Source of the DNA: Blastocladiella britannica | Lineage: Eukaryota; Blastocladiomycota; Blastocladiomycetes; Blastocladiales; Blastocladiaceae | Reading direction: 5' to 3' | DNA length: 51,993 bases | NCBI GenBank assembly: GCA_025349905.2 | Contig: MU624568.1 | Location: forward strand, 1 to 51,993 | In this document: one piece after another, positions 43,445 through 51,993 of the stretch | How the letters are laid out: each line of letters begins with the position of its first letter | Position numbering within the stretch: the first letter of the stretch is position 1 | Made by a program: the position numbers and the translations under genes | Notes under the pieces: generated by a model | What the model was told of the DNA's origin: nothing | Seen by the model: only the letters and a program-made list of their open reading frames with translations | Databases searched by the model: none

Positions 43445-46400
43445 TTACACTTCCAACGGCATGACCGACCACCCCTCCTTCTCAACCTCCTTGGCCCCGT
43501 CCGCACCGCCCAAAATGACCCGGCTCACAACTTGACCATGCAAGTAAGTCTGAGCGACGCGCGCCACGTCGTCGCGCGTCACGTCAAACAAGTGCTTGCG
43601 GCGCTCCTGGCGGACCGCGTACGCGAGCCCGTGCGCAAACTCGGCGGTCCCCTGCGCGCCGACGTCCACGGGCTCGTCGAGCTGGCCAAACACGCTCAGT
43701 TTGGCCTCCAGCAGATCCTGGTCCGCCACGCCGTCGCCCGACGCCAACCAGGCCACGGCGCGGTCGAAATCGGCAATGGTCCCAAGCGACCGCGGGTCGC
43801 GGTACGAGTACATGACAAAGACGCCCTCGCGGCCGTCGTGCGACGCGCCGCCACCGTACGCGCCGCCCTTTTCGCGCACCTCGCGGTGCAGGAACTTGAG
43901 GGTCGCCAGCCGCGACGCGACCGTCAGCGCCATGCTGTCGCGATGGTTCGTGAACGGTACCGTCGCGTACGCCGCCGCGCAAAAGTTGACGGGGAACGGC
44001 GACGGCACATACACGCGCGACGGCTCCTCCAACGTGGTTGGAGGAGCACCGGAGATCGGAGTCGCAGCAGCAGCCTTGGGGGAGGCGTTACCAAATCCGC
44101 GCGCCACCGTCGGAAGGTGTTCGAGCGCCGCGTCCACTGCCTCGGGCTGCGCAACAATCATGTACTTGGCAGGTGCCTGGCTCAAGTGCTTGGCGATCGC
44201 CTCCAGCTTGGGAACCGCGGTCTCGACCCCGCTCTTTTGCAGCTGGGTCAAGAACTGCAGTTGCGACAGTCCACTCCAGCTCTCGCTGACGGCCTATAAT
44301 AGTTAAATAGATTAGAGCTTTGTGATGAACAGCGGAGAGGAATATAAAAAAATAAATACCTTGATGGGCGAAAGCTTGGACGCTGCAAGGCCCATGGCGT
44401 ACGAATGGCCCCGGCCCACAATGGCGTTGGTCATGCCAGACAAGTTGCCTGCCAGTAGCGTGTTGAGGCGGTCCACAAGGGCAAAGTTGGAGGAAAAGGT
44501 CAGTTCGGACATGAGCTGGGTCAGGCGCGGGACGTTGGACGAGAGCGAGTTACCGCTCACTGCAAACGAGAGCTGGCGATCGACGCCATCTGTATTATAT
44601 TATTGTTTGTTGAGTCTTATTTCCAGCAAAGAAAGATATGGGGTGGACGAACCATGAATGGACGATGCAATGCTGGATCCGTGGCCAACACCGCCCGTGT
44701 ACAAGCGCAGCTCCTGGTCAAGCACTTCCATCGACTTTTCCTTGGTTCCCTGCCAGCTGAGGGCCTGATTTTTGATTACTTTTGTCAGCCGCTGGCTGGC
44801 GGTGATGGATAAAAAGTATAAAGAGAACGGACGGAAGAGTACAATGGCAAGTACGGCAGCAGATCGCTGGAGATGCCTTCCAGGTTCGCCATGGCGCGAA
44901 TATACGTTACTCCATTAGCAGGTGCCTTGCGAACAAACACCTCGCCCCAACCTTCGGCCGCCGAGGCAACAGGCGCTGCTGATTTGGACGGTGTACCAGC
45001 AGAAGCAGACTGCCACGGCGCGGCAATGCGCTCCACGGGATAATCGGGTGACGACACCGGCACGTCCGAAAGCCCCAGGCACGGGAGAATCGACACGTCC
45101 TGCTTGGCGTCCTGGGCGGCCGCCAGCTCGACGCCGAGCCGAGCAATGCGCTTGCGGTCCTGGTCCGTCAGCTTGGCCACGTGCGCCTCCAGCCGCGCGG
45201 TCTCCTCGGCCACGGCCACGGCGCCAAACTCGGGCTCGGGCTCCATGGTCAGCGCCACCCGGTGCGGATTGTCGAGCAGATACTGCTGCACGAGCCGCTG
45301 GAAGAGGCCGCGCGGCGCCTCCTCGCGCAGCTTTTGCAGGACCGCCGCCACTTGCACCGCGTGCGCCGTGTCGACGCCGTGGAACAGGCCCGGGGCAAGG
45401 TTCTCAATGAGGCTCATGCCAAAAGCGCCGGTAACGTGGCGCAACGAGAGCTCCGACTGGTGAATGACGGCAGCGACGCGGTCGGCCGGGAACCCGTTGG
45501 CGGCCACGTCGCGCAAGACACGCCAGATGGTCTCCTCAATCTCGGGGGCAGCCGCGGCCGCCACTCCCTGAACGCCGATCGTGAACGAGCCTCGGCGCGT
45601 CCACGTGTCGTAGCCATGCACGGGGGCATAGTCGGGAGCCAGGCCCGAGTCAATGAGCGCCTTTTGCATGGGCGACGACGAGCCGTCCAGAAGCAGCTTG
45701 GACAAGATGGCGAGCGCAGTGGTGGTGAACGAGTCGGCTGCCGTGTCATTGCATCCGAACGCGAGGCAGAATCGAGTTTGCTTTGCGGGGTCGCCCACTG
45801 GCAGTAAAATTTAATGTCAGCAAATGAATGACCCAACAAATCGAAAATAACGCACTAGGATCGAGCATGCAAGTGGCCTTGACCACCTTGGGCTCGCGGA
45901 GGACGGGTAAGTCGGCAATGGCGGAGGCATCGAGGGGCTTGCCCGTCGGGATCGAGGACAGCGTGCGGTCCACGTACTGCAAGGTAGGGCCGAGATCGAA
46001 ATTGCCGTACGAGAGGAACTGCGCGTTTTGCGGCGCATAGTGCGCGCGATGGTACGCCGTCAGCTTCTCCCAGGTCAGATCGGTGATGTTGCGCGGATCG
46101 CCGCCCGAGTTGGGTGCGTAGATCGAGTCGGCAAACAGGTGCGAGTGCAGGGTCTGCGAAAAGTGGGAGTGGATGCTGGACATGGCGCCCTTCATTTCGT
46201 TGTACACGACGCCCTTGAATTCAATCGGGGTGGACGTGTCCTGGGGGTCGCGGTGCTCCAGGCGCCATCCCTCTTGCATAAAGTCCTGCTGCTTGAGGTT
46301 GGGGCGGAACACGGCTTTTATGGGTGTATTTGTGAGTCCATCGCGCACACACCCAAGTCAATGGGTTGAAACATACCGTCCATATACACGCTCATCAGAT

Positions 46401-46948
46401 TGTTGTAGTCGGACAGGTTCTGGGTCGAAAACGGGTAGACGGTAAAGTCGGACGCGGTCCAGGCATTCATGTAGGTGGCCAGCGACCGCTGCAGCATCTT
46501 GAAGAACGGATCGCGGACAGGGTACTTTTCGGACCCGCATAGGGTGGTGTGCTCGAGAATGTGCGGAACGCCGGTCGAGTCGGCGACGGGTGTCCGGAAT
46601 CCGACCCTGTTTACGGATTTTAGGTACTCTGGAATCCAGTCGTCAATAAAATGGGACAAGACGTACGCAAAGACATTGTTGGCATCGTTGCGCGAAAAGT
46701 GCGTGTATTTCGCGCCGGAGGCCGAGTGATTGAGCTCGGAGACGGTCATTTGCAGCTCGGGGACGTGGGTGGTCTGTCGTCCATTCCATTCCAGGGTTAG
46801 CTTACAAAATAGCGCGTCTCAATGAGGGGACAAATGAGCGGACCCGGGCAACGCGGAATCCATGCACAACATCGCCCGTGGCCGGCAATGAAGCGAAGGC
46901 GCGAGTGGGTGTCCGCAGCGAGCGCGTGCGACAGGCAAGTCGGAGCAT
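43445..46948 (-). CDS. CYM1: Mitochondrial presequence protease, M16C metallopeptidase
   Basis: Eight exons join as 46948-46844, 46773-46667, 46606-46377, 46314-45856, 45797-44833, 44764-44653, 44589-44360 and 44293-43445 (1018 aa). Cym1/PreP degrades cleaved presequences in the mitochondrial matrix. The first exon gives MLRLACRTRSLRTPTRAFAS, a classic import leader, then GDVVHGFRVAR, matching the conserved start of the family; THVPELQMTVSEL follows. Splicing out 46607-46666 restores NNVFAVGFRTPVADSTGVPH and the inverted zinc motif HILEH (about residues 86-90). MDAVFRPNLKQQDFMQEGWR and the Gly-rich C-terminal region ending EKEGWSVMPLEV also fit. The stop-free intron in exon 2 is easily missed. 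Confidence 0.94.
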
Positions 46949-47016
46949 TCTTCAAATGGTATTCGTGTGAGGGCAAAGAGATTTACATTATGGTCCGACG
47001 AGAACGAGGAGAGCAA

Positions 47017-47490
47017 TCACAACAGCGGGTACTGCTGCTGGATCGACGACGACGCGGCCGAGCTCGACAGCGACGGAAGAGGCACCCCACCACCCTCACC
47101 CACCGGCATCGCCGCCACCGCTGCCAGCGTCACATCGTCGATCGGCACCACCACCTTGAGCGCCTCCAGCCGCGCCTCAATCCGCGCCATGTGCGCCGCC
47201 GCCTCCTCCATCACCTTGGCCTCCATCTTGGCGCCGTCCACCAGCATCCGGATCGACTTGATGTCAGCCACGAGCTTGTTGGCCGTGGCGGGTGTACTCG
47301 CGTCTGCGTCCGCGTGGAACTTCTTCACCAGGACGGCCAGCGCCGGTGGGAAGTTGGACGAGAACGTCAGAGGCGATTGTTGCTTTTGTTGTTGTTGAGG
47401 CGTCGTCGATCCTGGCGTTTTGGCCGCCTGCGGTGCCGGGTGGTGCACGACGGCGTGGTCGGAAAGCGTGGGGAGGGCCGGGGTCGACAT
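47017..47490 (-). CDS. Uncharacterised coiled-coil protein, 157 aa
   Basis: This single-exon frame has a His/Pro/Gln-rich start (QQQQKQQ), then a predicted coiled coil from FPPALAVLVKKFHADADA through LVADIKSIRMLVDGAKMEAK to ARIEARLEALKVV, and a Ser-rich end. Size and shape recall small Mediator or kinetochore subunits, but I see no diagnostic motif. The stop is 68 bp upstream of the CYM1 start on the same strand. Confidence 0.55.
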   Translation of the reverse strand: MSTPALPTLSDHAVVHHPAPQAAKTPGSTTPQQQQKQQSPLTFSSNFPPALAVLVKKFHADADASTPATANKLVADIKSIRMLVDGAKMEAKVMEEAAAHMARIEARLEALKVVVPIDDVTLAAVAAMPVGEGGGVPLPSLSSSAASSSIQQQYPLL

Positions 47491-47611
47491 TGGTATCTTT
47501 TATCGTGGGGTTTTGTCGTGTACGTCAAAGAGAGCAGAGCGTCGTTCATACGGACATGCTCAAACGCACGCCCTTGACGCCGGTCAAAGTGCCAGTTTTA
47601 GAGTCCGTTTT

Positions 47612-49582
47612 TCATTCTGGTACGAGGTCAGGAATGCGCGCAATCGGCCACCCAACAGCGCCGTCCACCCGCACGATCGCCTGGATCTCGGCCGACGGGT
47701 CCAGTGGTGGCACGTGCGCGACCTGAGCGACGCGGAGCACGCGCCCCTTCCCGTCCCACGCGCGCTCGTCTACTGCAATCAACAACGCCGTAGTGGTGTC
47801 GGCCACACCAGGTCGCGACACTGCCAGCTCCACGATCCCGGGCTCGGTGGGCACCGGCGCGCCGCGAATCGGCACGGGTGCCAGTCGCACCGCCACCGCA
47901 TACCCGAGCTTCTCGAGCGCCTGCACCACTGCCTCGCGCGCATGGGTGCCCGCGGCCCATGCAATCACGCGGTGAGGCCGAGTGGCGGCCGCGGCTGCAT
48001 CCAGACGAGCCGCCGTCGGCGCGTTGTCGACGGCGGTGGCGGAGAGACTGGTGGTGGTGGCGGTGATGGGCAAGCTCCCATTCTGCGCGTCCATGGCGAC
48101 CGACCCTGAGGAGGGCGACGATGACCCACCTCCGATTCGGGACACGGCAGAGGCAGGCAAGGAGACCACTGCCACGCGCGGCCGCGTCAGTGGTGCACCT
48201 CCATCGGAGCCGGCGACCGCGTCGACCGTCACTGCGATTGAAACGGCGCCGTCTGATGCTTCAGCAATAGCCATGACCGGTGCCGGCGCGCCAAACGCGG
48301 CCGTCGCCGGTGGTTGCAAGACCACTTCCACCACCTCACCTGCGCCGCCCTGTACTGCCGCTGCCGCAGCCATACTCACGGGCGATGCGGCCCCACCTCC
48401 GCCACTTGCCGCCGCCGCCGGCGCACCCACCAGTGCGATTCCGGTGGCACGCAAAAGCGACTCGACCGCCTTGGACCGGGTCTGAATTGCGCGGCCAATC
48501 CGCGGATCGCGCGCACCGGCTGCCTCCTGCGCTGCCGTCGCGTCCGCGGCCGCCAGTTGCGCCTCCCGAGCCAATCCCGCCGCGCGCGTCGCGGCCGCAT
48601 CGCGATCCGCTGTCGCTCGGCCCAACTGGGCGGCGGACCGGGCGCCTGCGGCGGTCGCCGTCTCCAGCTGACTGTCCAGTTCGGAGACTGTTGCCTCCAT
48701 CGCTGCCAAGGTGGAAAGCAAGTCCTCGGCGCCCGCATAGTGCGGGGTGGGGACGGATGTCGGATTGCTGGGGTAGCGACTGAGCAGGTCCGCCAGGGCC
48801 AGCGTGTGAGCGGCCACCGAGCGCGATTCTGTGTAATTTACATTCAGCTGACTGCAATACCAAGAGCAAAAAAAAAGAGGGAACACACTTTGGTCCACGT
48901 CCAGCGCCAGATCCACCACCTCTGTCTCGAGATCCTGCGCAGACTTTTCCAGCATCGCTTGCTCGGCTTCCACCTGTACTAGCTCCTCGCCTAACACAAA
49001 ACTAAGCGCATATCCAAATTGCCCAACAATAAAAAAATACCTTTGAGCTGAATGTCGCTCGTCTCGGGCCAAGCAGGGAGACCATCGTCCAAAATGCTTT
49101 CGATAATCCCAAGCTCAGTGGCCGCCTGCAAGTGATACATTTGGACCTCAGGTAAGAACTGATTGCATAGCTCCTCGCGGTCGCCCCGGAGTGCCGCTTC
49201 ATCCGGATACGCGTAGTGCTCTGCGGGTGCAGATAGGTGCTGCAGCACCGTGAGATTATCGGGCCGTGGTTCCGCAGCGGCAGTGCGTTGGTGGTGGTGG
49301 TCGAGCAGCTCGCGGAACGCAAATGGCGGGAGATCGCTTCCTCCACCGTCTTGGTCAAGTTGTTGCTGCTGCATACCCGCAAGGTCCTTGATGCCCAGGA
49401 GCCGGGATGCATGCATAACAATGCTGTTATATTTTTTCGTTGGTTGGTTGGCTTCACGTGCGCATAGGTGCATGGGAGCATGGGTGGATCTCAGCGCTGA
49501 TAGCACGAGAGACGAACCTCTGGGCATCAGCCAGGGCAGCCATGTCGCTCATTTCCGAGAGCTCGTCGGTATAGTGGTTCAT
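47612..49582 (-). CDS. Uncharacterised coiled-coil protein, 588 aa
   Basis: Four exons join as 49582-49518, 49423-49041, 48990-48889 and 48828-47612. The N-terminal third is helical and acidic (MNHYTDELSEMSDMAALADA; FLPEVQMYHLQAATELGIIE). The middle is coiled coil (ELVQVEAEQAMLEKSAQDLE, LAAMEATVSELDSQLETATA). An Ala/Ser/Gly-rich linker leads to a C-terminal part that looks folded, with alternating hydrophobics (VIAWAAGTHAREAVVQALEK, TEPGIVELAVSRPGVADTTT). I do not recognise the family; a cytoskeletal or kinetochore role is only a guess from shape. The start codon is 79 bp from the V-ATPase G stop. Confidence 0.62.
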
Positions 49583-49661
49583 TTTGATAAGATAGTTCGT
49601 CAAGCAATTGAAAGAGCGTTCTCGTAACACTTCATTCCGTCCGGGGCAAGGGCCAGCCAGA

Positions 49662-50286
49662 TCAAGCATTGTACTTGCCCTTGATTGCGTTCTTGTGCAA
49701 TGTGGGCTGCACCTTGGTTACGGCGGCAATGAGCTTGGCAACCACGTCGTCCTTGCCCTTTTCAAACTCGACCACCGTCTGCACCAGCCTGGCCTCTGTC
49801 TCGGCATCGATCTTGGCCGCAAATGCGTCCTTGTTGCCGGCATGCTGTTTTCCAAGAGGGATCGAGTGAATTTGAGTGTCATTTGCCAAAGAAATACTAC
49901 GGACCTCCTTCTCGTACTTGGCGTACTCGGCCACTTTCTGCTGCTTGAGTGCCTGAATCTCTTTATCGGCCTCCTTGCGCGCCTCCTTCAGGCGCTCCAC
50001 GCGGTCTGGTGGTTATTATTTTCGTTGAGGTAAGTCTGCGCACTCAATACAAGTGATGGCGGCAGAAGCGATGGCACAGGCGTAGATCGCCCATTGTCCG
50101 CAATAATACAAAGAAGGGCCGTACACTGGCGGGCACGTTGGACAATTTTACCGGCCTCCTTCTCGGCTTCGAGAAGGGCCTGAATACCGGCCGAGTTTTG
50201 GGCAGACTGTTTGGAATCGAGGGGGGTCAATACAATGGCGCGGCCCTCGGTCGGTGCCCGTCTTAAATGCGTTTCCCGCGTACCAT
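49662..50286 (-). CDS. VMA10: V-type ATPase subunit G
   Basis: Four exons join as 50286-50284 (ATG only), 50206-50125, 50005-49905 and 49844-49662 (122 aa). Subunit G is part of the peripheral stalk of the V-ATPase, with subunit E. Splicing gives MSAQNSAGIQALLEAEKEAG, then KIVQRARQYRVERLKEARKE and ADKEIQALKQQKVAEYAKYE, all typical of fungal Vma10, followed by a C-terminal helix ending VQPTLHKNAIKGKYNA. Length matches the family (about 114-120). The first exon is just the initiator codon followed by gtacgc. The choice of donor at 50124 (gtacgg) rather than nearby GTs is fixed by the Tyr-Arg of QYR. Confidence 0.93.
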
Positions 50287-50340
50287 GATTTAGTTTGGAA
50301 TAGAGAGTTGTAAATGATCGATTTTAAGTTGAAGAGATAT

Positions 50341-51802
50341 TCATTCATTTTTCGGCTTAGATGACTTGACACGCAGCACTGGCCGCTTCAGCTCTGCCGC
50401 CAGCACCAGCGCAATCACAGAGACGTGCACGCCAAGAAGCATGGCCGACGACCAGTTGCGAGACGGGAACACATTCCACGAAAGTTCGATCAATCCGATC
50501 GCAGTAATCCTGTTCCAATTTTTTAGTGGGTCAACACCAAAGAAAAGAATAAAAGAATCTCACGTACCGCAAGAGCAGGGGAATAGTCGAGCCGATCCGC
50601 CAAATCACCAAGTACGGAACGCCAAACCAGTACCATACATAGAACTGATAGTGCAGACTGCGTGCGGTCGCGATCCCGACAAGCATCACGAGCCACCACA
50701 GCGCTGCAACCCGACTTGGCTCCGGCTGGCTAGTGTCGCCAGTGACTGGCACAGGAGGATGACACATCATCCACCGATACACGGCCGAAACCAATGGAAC
50801 CCGAACGACCCCTTGCGTCCACGCAACGAGGACCGCCAGCAAGCTTCCGATCCACGCTGCAAACGTCACGGTGGCCCATGTCTGTGACACAAACAGCGCC
50901 TCGGGAATAAACCGCCAGTTGACGGTCCACTGGTGCTGGAACGTGCGCGAGAGCTCGAATGCGCCGGAGATATAGGCGCTGGGAGATGTCGCGAGAAAGG
51001 GTGCCGCTACCACTACCTGAATGGCCGCAAAGAGTGCCAGGTGGAGCATGAACCTGCCTGGTGGGGCATAGTACATGACCAGAATATAGAGGTGCGCCGG
51101 CAGGAACAGGAGCGCCGACATTTTCACCGCCGTCGCCAGGCTTTCTTTGCAAATGATCGTGAGCTCCTCTTCATTTCACCTCGGCCAGTGCATCAAAGAA
51201 AAAAAGACAGCACCTCAAAAGCACAGTTGCAGCCCACATCCGCCGCTTTACGGCAGCCAAGAGCGCCGCGCTGGCCAAGAGCGTACAAAAGGGATCGTTA
51301 AACAAACGCAGGGCGTGGATCGAGTGGACGCGACGGCTGACGGACAGGAGCGCCATGGTCCATGCCGGCGCGCCGGCAACACAGTATATTGCCATGGCGA
51401 GTGCGAGATTTGCAAGGTACACGATCGCAAACACGTATTGCGCGACACGAATGGACGGGACAAGCGACAATAGCCAGTAGATCCACACATGGAGGGCTGG
51501 ATACCTTTTATTCGCCAATTTTTTCAATATATTTCAGCGTGACCAAGGAAGTAGATGTGAACGGACACGAGAGGGCCAGTATCGCCGCGGACCATGGAAT
51601 AATCGCGCTCCCCAGAGGCAACGATGGCGACCTGCTGGAGGTACGTCGTCCAGTCAATTTCCGTGAACGGTACGCGCTGAATCATGGCGATATTCAGCAC
51701 CAGCTCGCTCAAGAGCTGCATGAGCATGAGCTCGCCCGCGTGCTGTTCGTAGAGCTCGCATGCAACATCCAGGTATCGGCGCAAGGAAGCCTTGGTCGTC
51801 AT
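50341..51802 (-). CDS. ALG3: Dol-P-Man:Man5GlcNAc2-PP-dolichol alpha-1,3-mannosyltransferase
   Basis: Four exons join as 51802-51567, 51504-51214, 51140-50568 and 50509-50341 (422 aa). ALG3 adds the first lumenal mannose to the lipid-linked oligosaccharide in the ER. The sequence contains TEIDWTTYLQQVAIVASGER, GDTGPLVYPALHVWIYWLL, HALRLFNDPF, LLSLATAVKMSALLFLP, FQHQWTVNWRFIPEALFV, SLHYQFYVWYWFGVPYLV and IGLIELSWNVFPS, all family landmarks. About ten hydrophobic helices are visible. The C terminus is basic (KSSKPKNE), in keeping with an ER-resident protein. The acceptor for exon 3 is the second AG in caaagaaag, fixed by frame. Its stop lies 54 bp upstream of the VMA10 start. Confidence 0.95.
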
Positions 51803-51993
51803 TTTGGTTGAATGATTCGCGAACGAAAAGAGACAAAAAAACTCTTCAAATCTGCACGCCTGTCACATCCAATCCGGAAATCCAAGGAAATGGGAAGCGC
51901 TGAAACAACGTGATCTCGATCCTGTACTACTGCTGTACAGGTTTGCCAAAAGGAAAGGCGAATCAAGAGAGGGTGGGGTATAAGCCCAGTTGG

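Noticed and set aside
46607..46666. A 20-residue insertion unique to this CYM1 near its active site
   Set aside because: The stretch has donor and acceptor sites, and removing it restores the family sequence exactly; it is better explained as an intron.
50006..50124. Alternative VMA10 donors at gtgtac, gtatta and gtgccc
   Set aside because: They shift the frame, add CTALL, or delete RARQ; only the gtacgg donor gives RARQYRVERLKEAR.

Overview
This is a gene-dense piece of a eukaryotic nuclear genome, almost certainly fungal. Coding sequence is GC-rich. Introns are short (mostly 50-80 nt), AT-rich and bounded by GT...AG, and intergenic gaps are often under 100 bp. The gene set is fungal in character: the fused mitochondrial arginine enzyme ARG5,6, a VAC8-type armadillo protein, FRE-like ferric reductases, CYM1 and an ABCC transporter. 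Flavours not seen in budding yeast (a C1-DENN protein, NIPSNAP, a NOPCHAP1-like protein, a YqjM-type old yellow enzyme) suggest an early-diverging or zoosporic fungus. That placement is inference. No mobile element, CRISPR array, rRNA or tRNA was recognised.

I rebuilt 28 protein genes by joining exons at splice sites that keep the frame and restore known family motifs. From left to right: 0-4.3 kb (+) HIRA (5' end outside the window), tubulin cofactor A, an orphan acidic protein. 4.4-6.3 kb (-) a membrane-anchored SAM methyltransferase. 6.3-7.0 kb (+) a small membrane protein and YOS1, 12 nt apart. 7.0-24.3 kb (-) ARG5,6, two tandem ferric reductase-like genes, a C1-DENN protein, an orphan seven-helix protein and VAC8. 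24.5-27.8 kb (+) a signal peptide peptidase with a very long tail and a two-HMG-box mitochondrial protein. 27.9-32.6 kb (-) an old yellow enzyme, a ten-exon coiled-coil RING protein and a single-pass membrane protein. 33.0-38.2 kb (+) an ABCC transporter. 38.3-39.2 kb (-) an OTU protease. 39.3-42.3 kb (+) NIPSNAP, a NOPCHAP1-like protein and an orphan. 42.4-51.8 kb (-) a small secreted protein, CYM1, two coiled-coil orphans, V-ATPase subunit G and ALG3.

These are mostly unrelated housekeeping genes and no biosynthetic or mobile cluster is evident. Loose themes are mitochondria (ARG5,6, the HMG protein, NIPSNAP, CYM1), the secretory and vacuolar system (YOS1, VAC8, SPP, DENN, ABCC, V-ATPase G, ALG3) and iron or redox metabolism (two ferric reductases, old yellow enzyme).

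The most unusual signals are a class of 5' splice sites of the form GTNCG used by about half of the 61 introns I placed, a stop-free 60-nt intron hidden inside CYM1, a V-ATPase G gene whose first exon is only ATG, two membrane genes 12 nt apart, a tandem ferric reductase pair differing by one intron and carrying predicted helices inside the NAD lobe, and a signal peptide peptidase with a tail of nearly 400 residues.
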